64,000 nt of DNA from Mytilus trossulus (GCF_036588685.1 NC_086374.1:72352457-72416456); one strand, 5' to 3'; shown: positions 1 through 9,779, counted from the stretch's first letter. Notes: a model not told the origin generated them from the sequence alone. Numbers and translations are program-made.

Positions 1-462
1 ACAGTCAAACTCATAAATCGAAAAAAAAATGACAACGCCATGGCTAAAAATGATAAAGACAAACAGACAAACAGACAAGGATAAACATGTTTAACCCCGC
101 GTCAATTTTGCGACTGTCCCAAGTCAGGAGCCTCTGGCCTTTGTTAGTCTTGTATGATTTTTAAATTTAGTTTCTTGTGTATGATTCGGAGTTTTGTATG
201 ACGTCCATTATTATTGTACTAGTATGCATATTTTTAGGGGCCAGCTGAAGGACAGCTACGGGTGCGGGAATTCTCGCTACATTGAAGACACATTGGTGGC
301 CTTCGGCTGTTGTCTGCTCTATGGTCGGGTGGTTGTCGCTTTGACACATTTACCATTTCCTTTATCAATTGTAAAGCAGAGTACACATAGACAACTAAAG
401 AATAAACAACACGAACCCCACCAAAAACTAGGGGTGATCTCAGGGGTAATATGTTCCTGAGT
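1..462 (-). mobile_element. 3' tail of a Penelope-like element, split by another repeat
   Basis: Positions 1-74 and 380-462 together match the tail seen at 10566-10880, 12656-12932 and 51468-51760, all read on the minus strand. The 51 kb copy follows directly on a reverse-transcriptase reading frame, which identifies these pieces as 3' ends of that family. A second repeat (75-379) interrupts this copy. The left edge lies outside the window. Confidence 0.7.
75..379 (+). repeat. Dispersed repeat A, nested in the Penelope-like tail
   Basis: About 300 bp closely similar to 33203-33510 (+) and 48195-48500 (-). Shared marks are a TTTAACCCCGC block, a CCAAGTCAGGAGCCT block, and a GGGGCCAGCTGAAGGACA block followed by a CTCGCTACATTGAAGAC block. 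It shares its first blocks with repeat M (10890-11333), so both may be 3' ends of related retroelements; that link is inference. No coding potential. Confidence 0.7.
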
Positions 463-1671
463 TAAAAAAAGCCTTAGCATTTAAAAAATTCAAAGTTTTG
501 TAAACAGACAATTTATAATTATGAAAATATCAATGATAGTTCAGGTAAAATATAGAAGTGCTGGCCCGGGAAATAAACTCTGCACCACTAGTGGAATATT
601 TCTTTATCAAACCTGGTTTAATTCTAACTGAACCTCTCACTTCTATGACAGTCGTAAACAATTCCATAATATTGACACAATAAGTGAACAAAACAAACAG
701 ACAGACAATGATCTGTGTTGTAGACTGTACTTTGACTTTTAGTGGTTTTTTTTTTACTAATTGTGACTTGGATAGAGAGTTGACTAATTTGCACTCCTAC
801 CACATACAAAATCTTCTTTTATCTATATATTAGGTGATGAACATTTTTAGAAAAGTAGAAAAGGGACGAGACTTTCTTTGACATATCCCTGGTTCATCAA
901 CTTTCTACTCAAACACTGATGACGTATAACAAAGTCTGGGTAGCAGCTACAAGCTCTAGAATACCTGCCATAATAGGTTTCACTTATATTGTATTTCATA
1001 TGTCAGAGTGTCAACTCACTTTATAGAATCCAATATAATGATCAAGGCCTGTATGCATAAAGCTACGAAAGTTAAGATTTGTTCCGAACGGACGGATTTT
1101 TCTACATGTTCTACGATAAATAAGCTAAGGTTGGAATTCTAGTGCTTTTATGCATATCAGTTTTGACCTTAAGTTATACAGGTTGTGAAATTTCTTATTA
1201 ATATTAATATACGTCTGACGGGTGATGCAAGCACAGAATGGAACGCTGTCTTATTCGATACATCCACACCTTTCGAATTTTTGTATTTCCTTATCTTTGC
1301 ATGTCTGTTGCCTTGATTTATTCCTCGTTATTCGATCAGAACATTTAACAACTGTGTCTTTATTTGACCAGGTTCAAACATAATGTTGATTTATAATTTA
1401 TTATTGTCTTTGCGTTGCAAATATGTTCTGAGATTATGATCCTTAAATGGTTTGTTTTATCAAGAAAACATTCTCTTTCCAATAATTCAAATATCTGTCA
1501 TTAATGTAGGTATGAGTGGCATGTAATAATCGCCTTGGGAAGAAATTCCCGATTTTCCCATTTATGTTCAAAACTTAATTAAGCAAGTGAATGATCAATC
1601 TTTCTTGTCAACCCATTGGATATTGGTTAATGGCAGACTGGAAATATAAACATCTCATTTGATATCATGCA
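463..1671. other. Intergenic, no gene seen
   Basis: AT-rich. It holds a degenerate repeat-M tail at about 760-832 (+), with a diverged form of the GGATGGAGAGTTG motif, and a small inverted-repeat element at 1052-1156. No ORF with recognisable content. Confidence 0.6.
1052..1156. mobile_element. Small inverted-repeat element (MITE-like)
   Basis: The ends TATGCATAAAGC and GTGCTTTTATGCATA are inverted with respect to each other over about 12-14 bases around a ~75-bp interior. No clear target duplication was found, so the class is unknown. Confidence 0.35.
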
Positions 1672-1790
1672 AAAAGTAAAATCACAAAAATACCGAACTC
1701 AGAGGAAAATTCAAAACGGAAAGTCCCTAATCAAATGGCAAAATTAAATACTACAACACATCAAACGAATGGACAACAACTTTTTCGATA
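1672..1790 (+). repeat. Dispersed repeat F
   Basis: Opens with AGTAAAATCACAAAAATAC and then a GAGGAAAAT block. Copies lie at 39139-39305 (+) and 62393-62545 (-). Non-coding; class unknown. Confidence 0.6.
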
Positions 1791-1835
1791 CAAGATAGCT
1801 ATTGGGGCTTAATGTTACAAAACATATACATGTAC

Positions 1836-2381
1836 ATTAAAATTCAAGAGTCAATCTTAAATTGAGGGTAAAGTATATGGCCTTCCAAATACCGTTTCGA
1901 TCCCTAACATCACTGAAGAGACATATATTGTCGAAATCTAAATCTGGTGTACAAAACAAATATTGACACCTTGTGTGTGTGGCATAACATCTTGGTCACA
2001 AGTTCAGAGTTTTCTGTTAAGTATTAAATTTATATCAAGACCCATTTTGTTACATCTTGTGATCAATTTTATTTGGGAATCGCCAATGGCAGTCAGAAGG
2101 GTTAAAGAACATCTGTTGTTCGACCTGTTAGTCAAATGCGTTTTGTTTAAATATACTTTTTAACTTTTTTGGTCTTTTGGAAAATGTTGTTTGTGCAGTA
2201 TTTAGACCCTTCTACAACAAAATTTGTTTTACATGCACACGTATAAAAATTGCGGTTTTTACCCAACGCAACCATAGGTTTGAACGTAGTTAGCAATTTA
2301 GACTTGTTTATTTTTTATCGTTTGGGCTTGTATCCTATTTTTCCTCCGGTTTATATGATCCGTTCATCATATATTGACTCT
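1836..2381 (+). repeat. Hammerhead repeat unit 1 (~546 bp)
   Basis: Starts at ATTCAAGAGTCAAT, carries a hammerhead motif near its 5' end (1907-1950), and is followed head to tail by unit 2. The rest is an AT-rich body ending in TTTCCTCCGGTTTATATGATCC and a short inverted repeat of the AAGAGTCAAT motif. Tandem arrangement with one ribozyme per unit is the organisation known for retrozymes and for hammerhead-bearing Penelope-like ends. Confidence 0.75.
1907..1950 (+). ncRNA. Hammerhead ribozyme motif
   Basis: In order: stem I strand ACATCA, core CTGAAGA (C3 U4 G5 A6 N7 G8 A9; position 7 tolerates any base), stem II GACA/TGTC closed by TATAT, core GAAA, minimal stem III segment TCTAAA, then TC before the predicted cut and stem I strand TGGTGT. 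Stem I pairs six of six with a U-G wobble. Stem III is imperfect, so activity may be weak. Confidence 0.7.
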
Positions 2382-2860
2382 TAAAATTCAAGAGTCAATT
2401 TTAAATTGAGGGTAAATTATACGGCCTTCCAAATACCGTTTCGATCCCTAACATCACTGAAGAGACATATATTGTCGAAATCTAGATCTGGTGTACAAAA
2501 AAATATTGACACCTTGTGTTTGTGGCATAACATCTTGGTCACAAATTCATTATTTTCTGTTTAGTATTAAATTTATATTAGGATCAATTTTGTTACATAT
2601 CGTGATCAATTTTATTTGTCAATCGCCAATGGCAGTCGGGAGGGTTAAAGAACATCTGTTGTTCGACCTGTTAGTCAAATGCGTTTTGCTTAAATATACT
2701 TTTTCACTTTTTTGGTCTTTTGGAAAATGGTGTTTGTGCTGTATTTAGACCCTTCTACAACGAAATTTGTTTTACATGCACACGTATTAAAATTGCGGTT
2801 TTTATCCAACCCCTTCATAGGTTTGAACGTTGTTTTTTTAATTTAGACTCATATATATAT
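2382..2860 (+). repeat. Hammerhead repeat unit 2, interrupted by a SINE
   Basis: Second unit in direct tandem with unit 1 and highly similar over its length. It ends at about 2850, where a (TA)n tract and SINE sequence begin. It carries an intact hammerhead motif at 2451-2494. Confidence 0.75.
2451..2494 (+). ncRNA. Hammerhead ribozyme motif, all core bases present
   Basis: ACATCA, CTGAAGA, GACA-TATAT-TGTC, GAAA, TCTAGA, TC, TGGTGT. Stem I is fully paired with a wobble, stem II has four pairs, and the stem III segment is a perfect six-base palindrome. A loopless stem III of this kind favours cleavage by paired (dimeric) motifs, as reported for Penelope-like hammerheads. Confidence 0.8.
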
Positions 2861-3027
2861 ATATACAACTCGTCTAAACATCAACCCAACAATGTTAGAT
2901 CTGTAAATTTGCTTTCGCAAATTTTTAGTTCTTCCCTCGCCGGGATTCGAACCCATGCTACTGTGATATCGTGACACCAAATCGCCTGCACTGCAGCCGT
3001 CCCGCTAGACCACACGACCACCTGGGC
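2861..3027 (-). mobile_element. tRNA-related SINE, left arm of palindrome
   Basis: Read on the minus strand, the head starts at GCCCAGGTGGTCGTG and carries a good RNA polymerase III B box, GGTTCGAATCC, about 75 bases in, followed by a body containing GTTGGGTTGATGTTTAGACG. The same unit recurs at 3036 (+), 3763, 4110 and 4499 (-). The SINE family was not assigned. Confidence 0.7.
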
Positions 3028-3206
3028 ACCTGAGAGCCCAGGTGGTCGTGTGGTTTGCGGGACGGCTGCAGTGCAGGCGATTTGGTGTCATGATATCACA
3101 GTAGCATGGGTTCGAATCCCGGCGAGGGAAGTACTAAAAATTTGCGAAAGCAAATATTCAGATCTAATATAACATTGTTGGGTTGATGTTTAGACGAGTT
3201 GTATAT
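2861..3206. repeat. Near-perfect palindrome of two head-to-head SINEs
   Basis: Arms of about 167 and 171 bases are separated by an 8-base centre (3028-3035). They differ only at scattered positions and a few indels. The two SINE copies point away from the centre. Confidence 0.85.
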
Positions 3207-3419
3207 ACATTATGTACACAGCCATGTATCACCATCATTGATGGCGATCCAATGGATACATCTGTTGTAAAGTTGTCACTGACTCAGACGTACTTATATA
3301 TATATAGGTGTCTAAGAATGTAACGTATGCATCCGATTTCACCTAGATAGATGCACACGCCCGATGAAGCTTATTTGTTTAGCGAAATATTGCGTGAATA
3401 ATATATAAAATATAACAAC
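3036..3419 (+). mobile_element. tRNA-related SINE with extended 3' body
   Basis: The head is as in the mirror copy: B box GGTTCGAATCC, preceded by a tRNA-like region. Beyond the palindrome arm (3206) the body continues through CAGCCATGTATCACCATCAT, also present inverted at 4110-4210, to a hammerhead-like motif at 3356-3396 and AT-rich sequence. Confidence 0.6.
3356..3396 (+). ncRNA. Degenerate hammerhead-like motif, second type
   Basis: CACGC and GCGTG can pair as stem I. Between them lie CCGATGA, a GCT/AGC stem II and GAAA. The core has C where the catalytic U4 is expected and one extra A before stem II, so it is probably inactive. Its sequence differs from the CTGAAGA hammerheads nearby. 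Confidence 0.35.
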
Positions 3420-3762
3420 TAATTTTATTAAAAAGTAAATTGGCGATTGACAAATAAAATTGATCACAAGATGTAACAAAATGGATCTCAATATAAATTT
3501 AATACTCAACAGATTTTTTTTTTACTTGTGGCCACGATGTTATGCCACAAACATAAGGTGTCAATATTTTTTAAGTTCACAAGATCCGGATTTCGACATT
3601 AAATGTCTCTTCAGTGATGTTAGGGATCGAAACGGTATTTGGAAGGGCATATAAAAAGTACCCTAATTTTTTGAAAAAGTACCCTCATTTTAGATAAACT
3701 CTTGAATTTTAAGAGTCAATATAGGATGAACGGATCATATAAACCGGAGGGAAAATAGGATA
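3420..3762 (-). repeat. Hammerhead repeat unit 3 (partial)
   Basis: Minus-strand copy of the 1836-2381 unit that retains the ribozyme end (hammerhead at 3577-3620) and the AAGAGTCAAT terminal motif but lacks most of the body. Confidence 0.7.
3577..3620 (-). ncRNA. Decayed hammerhead ribozyme motif
   Basis: Core CTGAAGA and GAAA and stem II are kept. Stem I is damaged: the 3' strand reads TTGTGA where other copies have TGGTGT, giving two mismatches. Confidence 0.5.
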
Positions 3763-3930
3763 TATATACAACTCGTCTCAACATCAACCCAACAATGTTA
3801 GATCTGTAAATTTGCTTTCGCAAATTTTTTGTTCTTCCCTCGCCGGGATTCAAACCCGTGCTACTTAGATATCGTGACACGCAATCGCCTGCGCTGTAGC
3901 CGTCCCGCTAGACCACACGACCACCTGGGC
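3763..3930 (-). mobile_element. tRNA-related SINE copy
   Basis: Same head and body as the palindrome SINEs, with the B box changed to a GGTTTGAATCC form. Adjoins 180 bases of sequence (3931-4109) that recurs in part at 4377-4498, so SINE and spacer form a short tandem unit. Confidence 0.65.
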
Positions 3931-4109
3931 TTAAAAAATAAAGCTTTCGGTGGCCGTGTGTTACCTTTCCTCGTCAGTTTTAATCTAGCGTCGTACTACA
4001 GTACATGATATATAAGGCAAGGAGATGTTATTGTTACAGATCAGCTCAATTATCTATAGTAAAGGATCCTTCAAATTAATGCAAGAAACAGTCACAGAAA
4101 ATAATTATA

Positions 4110-4376
4110 TTTATAAGTACGTCGACGTCTGAGTCAGTGACAACTCTACGACAGATTTATCCATCGGATCACCAGCAATGATGGTGATACATGGCTGTGT
4201 TCATTATGTATATACAACTCGTCTAAACATCAACCCAACAATGTTATATCTGTAAATTGGCTTTCGCAATTTTTTTGTTCTTCCCTCGCCGGGATTCGAA
4301 CCCATGCTACTGAGATATCGTGACACCAAATCGCCTGCACTGTAGCCGTACGGCTAGACCACACGACCACCTGGGC
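4110..4376 (-). mobile_element. tRNA-related SINE copy with body
   Basis: The head runs from 4376 leftward with an intact B box. The body reaches about 4110 and includes the same CAGCCATGTATCACCATCAT block as the plus-strand copy. Confidence 0.6.
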
Positions 4377-4498
4377 TTCAAAAATAAAGCTTTCGGTGGC
4401 CGTTTGTTACCTTTCCTCGTCAGTTTTAATCTAGTGTCGTACTACAGTACATGATATATAAGACATGGAGATGTTATTGTTACAGATCAGCTCAATAT

Positions 4499-4663
4499 AT
4501 TATACAACTCGTCTAAACACCAACCGAACAATATTAGATCTGTAAATTTGCTTCAGCAAATTTTTTGTTCTTCCCTCGCATGATTCAAACTCATGCTAAC
4601 TGTGATATCGTGACACCGAATCGCCTGCACTGCAGCCGTCCCGCTAGACAAGACCACCTGGGC
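4499..4663 (-). mobile_element. tRNA-related SINE copy, diverged
   Basis: Third minus-strand copy in this cluster. The B-box region is mutated and the 5' head has a small deletion. Confidence 0.55.
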
Positions 4664-4674
4664 TCTAAAATATA

Positions 4675-5225
4675 TATATATGTATATATATACGAGTCTA
4701 AATTGAAAACTACGTTCAAACCTATGATTGCGTTGGATAAAAACCGCAATTTTTATACGTGTACATGTTAAACAAATTTCGTTGTAGAAGGGCATAAAAA
4801 CAGCACAAACAATATTTTCCAAAAGACCAAAAAAGTGAAAAAGTATATTTAAACAAAACGCATTTGACTAACAGGTCGAACAACTGATGTTCTCTAACCC
4901 TGCTGACTGCCATTGGCGATTGCCAAATAAAATTGATCACAAGATGTAACAAAATGGGTCTTAAAATAAATCTAATACTAAACAGAAAAACTTTTTAAAC
5001 TTGTGGCCGCGATGTTATGCCACAAACATACGGTGTCAATATATTCTAGAACACCAGATCCGGATTTCGACAATAAATGTCTCTTCAGTGATGTTAGGGA
5101 TCGAAACGGTATTTGGAAGGCCATATAAAGAGTATCCTCATTTTTAGAAAAAGTACCCTCATTTTTAGATAAACTCTTGAATTTAAAGAGTCAATATAGG
5201 ATGAACGGATCATATAAACCGGAGG
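4675..5225 (-). repeat. Hammerhead repeat unit 4 (near full length)
   Basis: Inverted relative to units 1-2 and followed head to tail by unit 5. It contains the intact hammerhead at 5051-5094. Confidence 0.75.
5051..5094 (-). ncRNA. Hammerhead ribozyme motif, all core bases present
   Basis: On the minus strand: ACATCA, CTGAAGA, GACA-TTTAT-TGTC, GAAA, TCCGGA palindrome, TC, TGGTGT. All stems pair; stem I has one U-G wobble. Confidence 0.8.
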
Positions 5226-5640
5226 GAAAATATGATACAAAACCCAAACAAAAAAATATAAACGAGTCTAAATTGAAAACTACATTCAAACCTATGATTG
5301 CGTTGGATAAAAACCGCAATTTTTATACGTATACATGTTAAACAAATTTCGTTGTAGAAGGGTCTAAAAACAGCACAAACAACATTTTCAAAAAGACCAA
5401 AAAAGTGAAAAAGTATATTTAAACAAAACGCATTTGACTAACAGGTCGAACAACTGATTTTCTTTAACCCTGCTGACTGCCATTGGCGATTGCCAAATAA
5501 AATTGACCACAAGATGTAACAAAATGGATCTTAAAATAAATCGAATACTAAACAGAAAAACTTTTTAAACTTGTGGCCGCGATGTTATGCCACAAACATA
5601 CGGTGTAAATATATTTTAGTACACCAGATCCGGATTTCGG
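5226..5640 (-). repeat. Hammerhead repeat unit 5 (truncated in the ribozyme)
   Basis: Direct tandem copy of unit 4. It breaks off at 5640 inside the ribozyme, leaving only the 3' half (about 5621-5640). Positions 5641-5775 are unrelated AT-rich sequence with a (TA)n tract. Confidence 0.7.
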
Positions 5641-5775
5641 TCAATATATATATATATCTAAATAAAAAAGTCCAACATTTCCGGATAGTGCATATATTAT
5701 TTAATATTCACAAGTACTTTCATGTTTTACAACAATATTTAGGTGAAAGGCGAATAATTGTAACTATGAGTCATA

Positions 5776-6160
5776 ATATATATGCATTTGACTAACAGGT
5801 CGAACAACTGAGGTTCTTTAACCCTGCTGACTGTCATTGGCGATTGCCAAATAAAATTGATCACAAGATGTAACAAAATGGATCTTAATATAAATTTAAT
5901 ACTAAACAGGGAAAAAAATTAACTTGTGGCCACGATGTTATGCCACAAACATACGGTGTGAATATTTTTTTAGTACACCAGATCCGGATTTCGACAATAA
6001 ATGTCTCTTCAGTGATGTTAGGGATCGAAACGGTATTTGGAAGGCCATATAGAAAGTACCCTCATTTTTAGATAAACTCTTGAATTTTAAGAGTCAATAT
6101 AGGATGAACGGATCATATAAACCGGAGGGAAAATATGATACAAGCCCAAACAAAAAAATA
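5776..6160 (-). repeat. Hammerhead repeat unit 6
   Basis: Minus-strand unit lacking the outer part of the body, with an intact ribozyme at 5975-6018. Confidence 0.7.
5975..6018 (-). ncRNA. Hammerhead ribozyme motif, all core bases present
   Basis: The 44-base motif matches that at 5051-5094: stem I ACATCA/TGGTGT, CTGAAGA, GACA/TGTC, GAAA, TCCGGA. Confidence 0.8.
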
Positions 6161-6690
6161 TAAACGAGTCTAAATTGAAAACTACGTTCAAACCTATGAT
6201 TGCGTTGGATATAAACCGCAATTTTTATACGTGTGCATGTTAAACAAATTTAGTTGTAGACGGATCTAAAAACAGCACAAACAACATTTTCCAAAAGACC
6301 AAAAAAGTGAAAAAGTATATTTAAAAAAACTGCATTTGACCAACAGGTCGAACAACTGATGTTCTTTAACCCTGCTGACTGCCATTGGCGATTGCTAAAT
6401 AAAATTGATCACAAGATGTAACAAAATGGATCTTAAAATGAATTTAATACTAAACAGAATTTATTTTACTTGTGGCCACGTTGTTATGCCACAAACATAA
6501 GGTGTCAATATTTTTTAGTACGCCAGATTCGGATTTCGACAATAAATGTCTCTTCAGTGATGTAAGGGATCGAAACGGTATTTGGAAAGCCATAAAAAAG
6601 AGTACCCTCATTTTTAGATAGACTCTTGAATTTTAAGAGTCAATATAGGATGAACGGATCATATAAACCGGAGGGGAAATATGATATATA
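6161..6690 (-). repeat. Hammerhead repeat unit 7 (near full length)
   Basis: In tandem with unit 6. It ends at a (TA)n tract at about 6684-6709. Hammerhead at 6520-6563. Confidence 0.7.
6520..6563 (-). ncRNA. Hammerhead ribozyme motif with one stem I mismatch
   Basis: Core CTGAAGA, stem II and GAAA are intact. Stem I ACATCA/TGGCGT has one A-C mismatch, and the stem III segment is TCCGAA instead of a palindrome. Confidence 0.65.
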
Positions 6691-6709
6691 TATATATATA
6701 TATATATAT
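6684..6709. repeat. (TA)n microsatellite
   Basis: About 13 TA repeats at the right edge of the hammerhead array. From here to 7271 is AT-rich upstream sequence of the next gene, with nothing else recognised. Confidence 0.8.
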
Positions 6710-7271
6710 CTGTAGCCTTAGCGACAATACAAAGATATATTAACAATGCACCGAAATATTTATATTTGTGTCAGTGTTTAAAACCTATAAAATAAAAAAA
6801 ACTACGATTTTTATCCAACTAGAAAAAGAAGCTTATTCACTTATTTCAGAAAGCAATTGTTCTCCCACCGTGTCATAGTCTTGTGCATTTAAGTGTGAAA
6901 TGATATAGCTTTAACCAAAACAGTCATGTTTTATGGTGTTCCTGCACTCGAGACTGCGGTCAGGCATGTCGAGCTTTTTAAGTGCTCAAATTTAAAAGCC
7001 TTGCAGAATGTTGTGTTCTGTATATGTGACATAATCAAGCAAAGTCACTTTTTCATGCCGTCACAATAGGATATCAGTTCACGAAAATTTGACATCATCA
7101 TTAAATTTCGACCAATCATTTACCAAAAACAGATATTTCACTAGTGGGAAGAAATATATTTCTCTGGCCGATAAAAAATGTGAAAATAACACAACAAAAA
7201 TAAAGAAACATTCATCTTCTTCTCTTTAAAGATGCATTATCAATATAAACATTTATTTTACAGATATAGCA

Positions 7272-9779
7272 ATGCCTTTGAAGAAATATCTTATGTGTCT
7301 GTTCCTCTCGGTATCTCTTTACACAAGTTATTCGTTTCCCGTGGAGAATATTCCTAAAAACTCATCGTCAAATGGGTATGAACCGGTTAGTTTAGCTCTG
7401 ACCGAACACAAAGTAGATACTGCAACTTCACAACAGCAAACGCATCTGTTAGATATTGAGTTTAAACAAGGAAAAGAACGTGTGTCGTTTAATTCCGACG
7501 AGTGTCATTTTTACTTTAACATATCAGATACTCAAAGTGCCAAGAGATATATTGCAAATGAGCTCATAAAACCAGACGATGTCTTCGCTTTTTATATCTA
7601 TTTAAACGCAAAGAATTCTAATAAAAGATCGAAAGAATATTTTGACGATATAAGTAAGCTTAATAGCCTTCAAGAGTGGATCTGGCTGGAAAGTTCGATG
7701 ACATTTAATGTTTTGAAATCGCCTATAGATATCGGTGCAATTACGTATACTATTTCAAAATATGGCACTCGGAATGTGTGGCTCGAATGGACACTACCAG
7801 ACACATGTGGTCCTAACAATCAAATCGGTTATTACAACGAATCAAACCGACTTATACTATATATATTGGAGATTCTTATTGCAAACAATACGATGAAAGA
7901 CTCCTCCTATCTTTGTCATCGAAATTTAAATTGCGACACTTCATTCATAGAATGGTGTTATTGGATTACAACTGTATGGATTGGTTTTGATTATAGCTGT
8001 TATCCAATAAAAAATTTGCGTAATGGAAATTTTGATTCAATTTTGATTTCAAAAACTGATTTATCAAAAATTTTAACTTTTGTTCTTGCATTGATAGCAT
8101 ATATGCACCCATTTCTATGGCATATTCTAGAATCTGTGCAGTTACCGAAAAAACAAGATTTAAGAAAATATTACAAACGTACTTCCAAAATAGAAAAGCC
8201 TTATGGATATGTCAGGGTACTCCAAAAAATATTTTTCCGTTACGATAAAGATCTCTATTCAATTATATACTTTTTTGCCTTTTTAACTGTTGTGTTATTT
8301 ATATTTAACCTGTACAAGTTGTTGAATATTCGTAACGAAACGTTCCAAGAGAACGGATATGACAATTTCCCGAATGTTTACCGTTTTGGGGTTCCAGAAT
8401 ATACATTTATAAATCGTTGGTATACCTTTCCTATTTCAGTTGTTGCATACCTAGTATGCAATATTTGGATTTATATAAGATATAATGAATGCACGAATGA
8501 GTTTATTATATGCATACCACATACAATTCTTGGGATAAGTTGGCGTGTGAAGCCAAAAAAAAGATTTACTTACAGTGCAAAAACATTCATTGCAAGTGAA
8601 AAACTGGTTCACCGATTCACATTTCTATTCAGAAAGGAATTCTGGCATTTAGTTTGGCGTAGCAGCTATGAGCGGCCGAATTGTATAAGGCAACTATCAA
8701 ATTTAGAAAACAATCTTTACAATTTTGTATTTTTTCCAATGATAGTTTTGGTATTTATCATCAACATCATAATGAATATTGTACTTTGTACTCTACCGGC
8801 TCTTTGGTTTGTCTTTTTAATGCCATGCATTTTATATGACAAATTCATCTCTAAACCAGATCGTCTTTGTTCACCTAACAGTAACGCCACTCAACGCGAG
8901 AATACCACTGGAATGCCTCATTCACCAAACAGCCAATCAAGTAGCGTGAACAGTATTCCAAACGAGCAAACGCCTCTATTTCCAAATAACAATTCAGACA
9001 AAAGAAAAATACTAGGTGAACTGTTTTTGTATTTAATTTACCTTTTAACTCTGAGAGAGCAAATAAGTCATTTTATATTTCTCTTACGATCATTTTGTTA
9101 TACAATAATCTTCGGACTTATCGCACCTGATTTTGTGCTGCGTTGCTTCATCCTTGTAATTGCATTTTTTGGATACTTTACATCATATGTTTTGAATTAT
9201 ATTGATATATACAGCATTTTGTTGGAGAAAGTTTTCACTATTCAGAAAGAAATCAAAACAAAGAAAGATGAACCAAATCGGAAAGCTGAGAGCGTAAACA
9301 GCTCAATCGAACTAAATAATGGGAAAATGGCAATCGAACTATATAATGGAAAAATAGCAATCGAACTAAATGATGGAAAAATAACAATCGAACAAACTGT
9401 TTCAGCAAATCAAGATGCTGAGAGCGGTCAAAACAAAAACGAACAAAATGTAGATGAAATAACTGAAGACTTATTCGACTATGTAGTTGATAATTTTAGT
9501 ATTGTTAAGAGAAGTTCATTTCTGTTGGTAGTGAAAACATTTATGACTATTATTTTCCTAACTGTCACTTTTCTGATACTTAGAGACACAGGCAAACTTC
9601 AGAACCTTAACCTAAATGAAATCGTACCATTTCTAGTGGTCCTTATTTCTCCTAAAGTAGTTTCTATCTTTACAGCATACAAGACTGAAGACGAAATTGA
9701 ACGGCACAAGGAAGATATTAAAAAGTTGATTGAGGATTTTGATACAAATGAAAACACGAATCTAAAAGTACCGACATGA
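7272..9779 (+). CDS. Multi-pass membrane protein of unknown function, 835 residues, intronless ORF
   Basis: One uninterrupted ORF. Residues 1-21 look like a signal peptide (KKYLMCLFLSVSLYTSYS), followed by a roughly 240-residue, Cys- and Asn-containing presumed extracellular part with N-glycosylation sites. Hydrophobic segments lie near residues 264-290, 326-350, 381-404, 484-527 (probably two), 583-648 (two or three), 749-771 and 784-803. A polar linker at about 530-580 and a charged loop at about 655-745 separate them; the loop holds three tandem copies of an IELxxGK motif (about 677-705). The ATG is the first in frame and follows TTTTACAG, so an upstream non-coding exon spliced here is possible. 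No family was recognised. Candidate poly(A) signals follow at 10064 and 10151. Lack of introns could mean a retrocopy, but the frame is intact. Confidence 0.8.
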   Translation: MPLKKYLMCLFLSVSLYTSYSFPVENIPKNSSSNGYEPVSLALTEHKVDTATSQQQTHLLDIEFKQGKERVSFNSDECHFYFNISDTQSAKRYIANELIKPDDVFAFYIYLNAKNSNKRSKEYFDDISKLNSLQEWIWLESSMTFNVLKSPIDIGAITYTISKYGTRNVWLEWTLPDTCGPNNQIGYYNESNRLILYILEILIANNTMKDSSYLCHRNLNCDTSFIEWCYWITTVWIGFDYSCYPIKNLRNGNFDSILISKTDLSKILTFVLALIAYMHPFLWHILESVQLPKKQDLRKYYKRTSKIEKPYGYVRVLQKIFFRYDKDLYSIIYFFAFLTVVLFIFNLYKLLNIRNETFQENGYDNFPNVYRFGVPEYTFINRWYTFPISVVAYLVCNIWIYIRYNECTNEFIICIPHTILGISWRVKPKKRFTYSAKTFIASEKLVHRFTFLFRKEFWHLVWRSSYERPNCIRQLSNLENNLYNFVFFPMIVLVFIINIIMNIVLCTLPALWFVFLMPCILYDKFISKPDRLCSPNSNATQRENTTGMPHSPNSQSSSVNSIPNEQTPLFPNNNSDKRKILGELFLYLIYLLTLREQISHFIFLLRSFCYTIIFGLIAPDFVLRCFILVIAFFGYFTSYVLNYIDIYSILLEKVFTIQKEIKTKKDEPNRKAESVNSSIELNNGKMAIELYNGKIAIELNDGKITIEQTVSANQDAESGQNKNEQNVDEITEDLFDYVVDNFSIVKRSSFLLVVKTFMTIIFLTVTFLILRDTGKLQNLNLNEIVPFLVVLISPKVVSIFTAYKTEDEIERHKEDIKKLIEDFDTNENTNLKVPT

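Noticed and set aside
3940..3990. Possible third hammerhead type on the minus strand (CTGACGA ... GAAA near 3950-3985, repeated near 4390-4425)
   Set aside because: Core words are present but stem II has only about two sure pairs and stem I would rely on A/T runs, so chance cannot be excluded.
2861..4663. tRNA gene, suggested by the GGTTCGAATCC B box
   Set aside because: No acceptor stem or proper anticodon arm could be drawn, and the same head occurs in several SINE copies.
1963..4952. Several similar ORFs of 66-89 residues in the hammerhead units (for example 1963-2163, 2491-2748, 4722-4952)
   Set aside because: They recur only because the DNA repeats. Starts are mostly non-ATG, the frame is closed by stops in other units, and the composition is that of AT-rich non-coding DNA.
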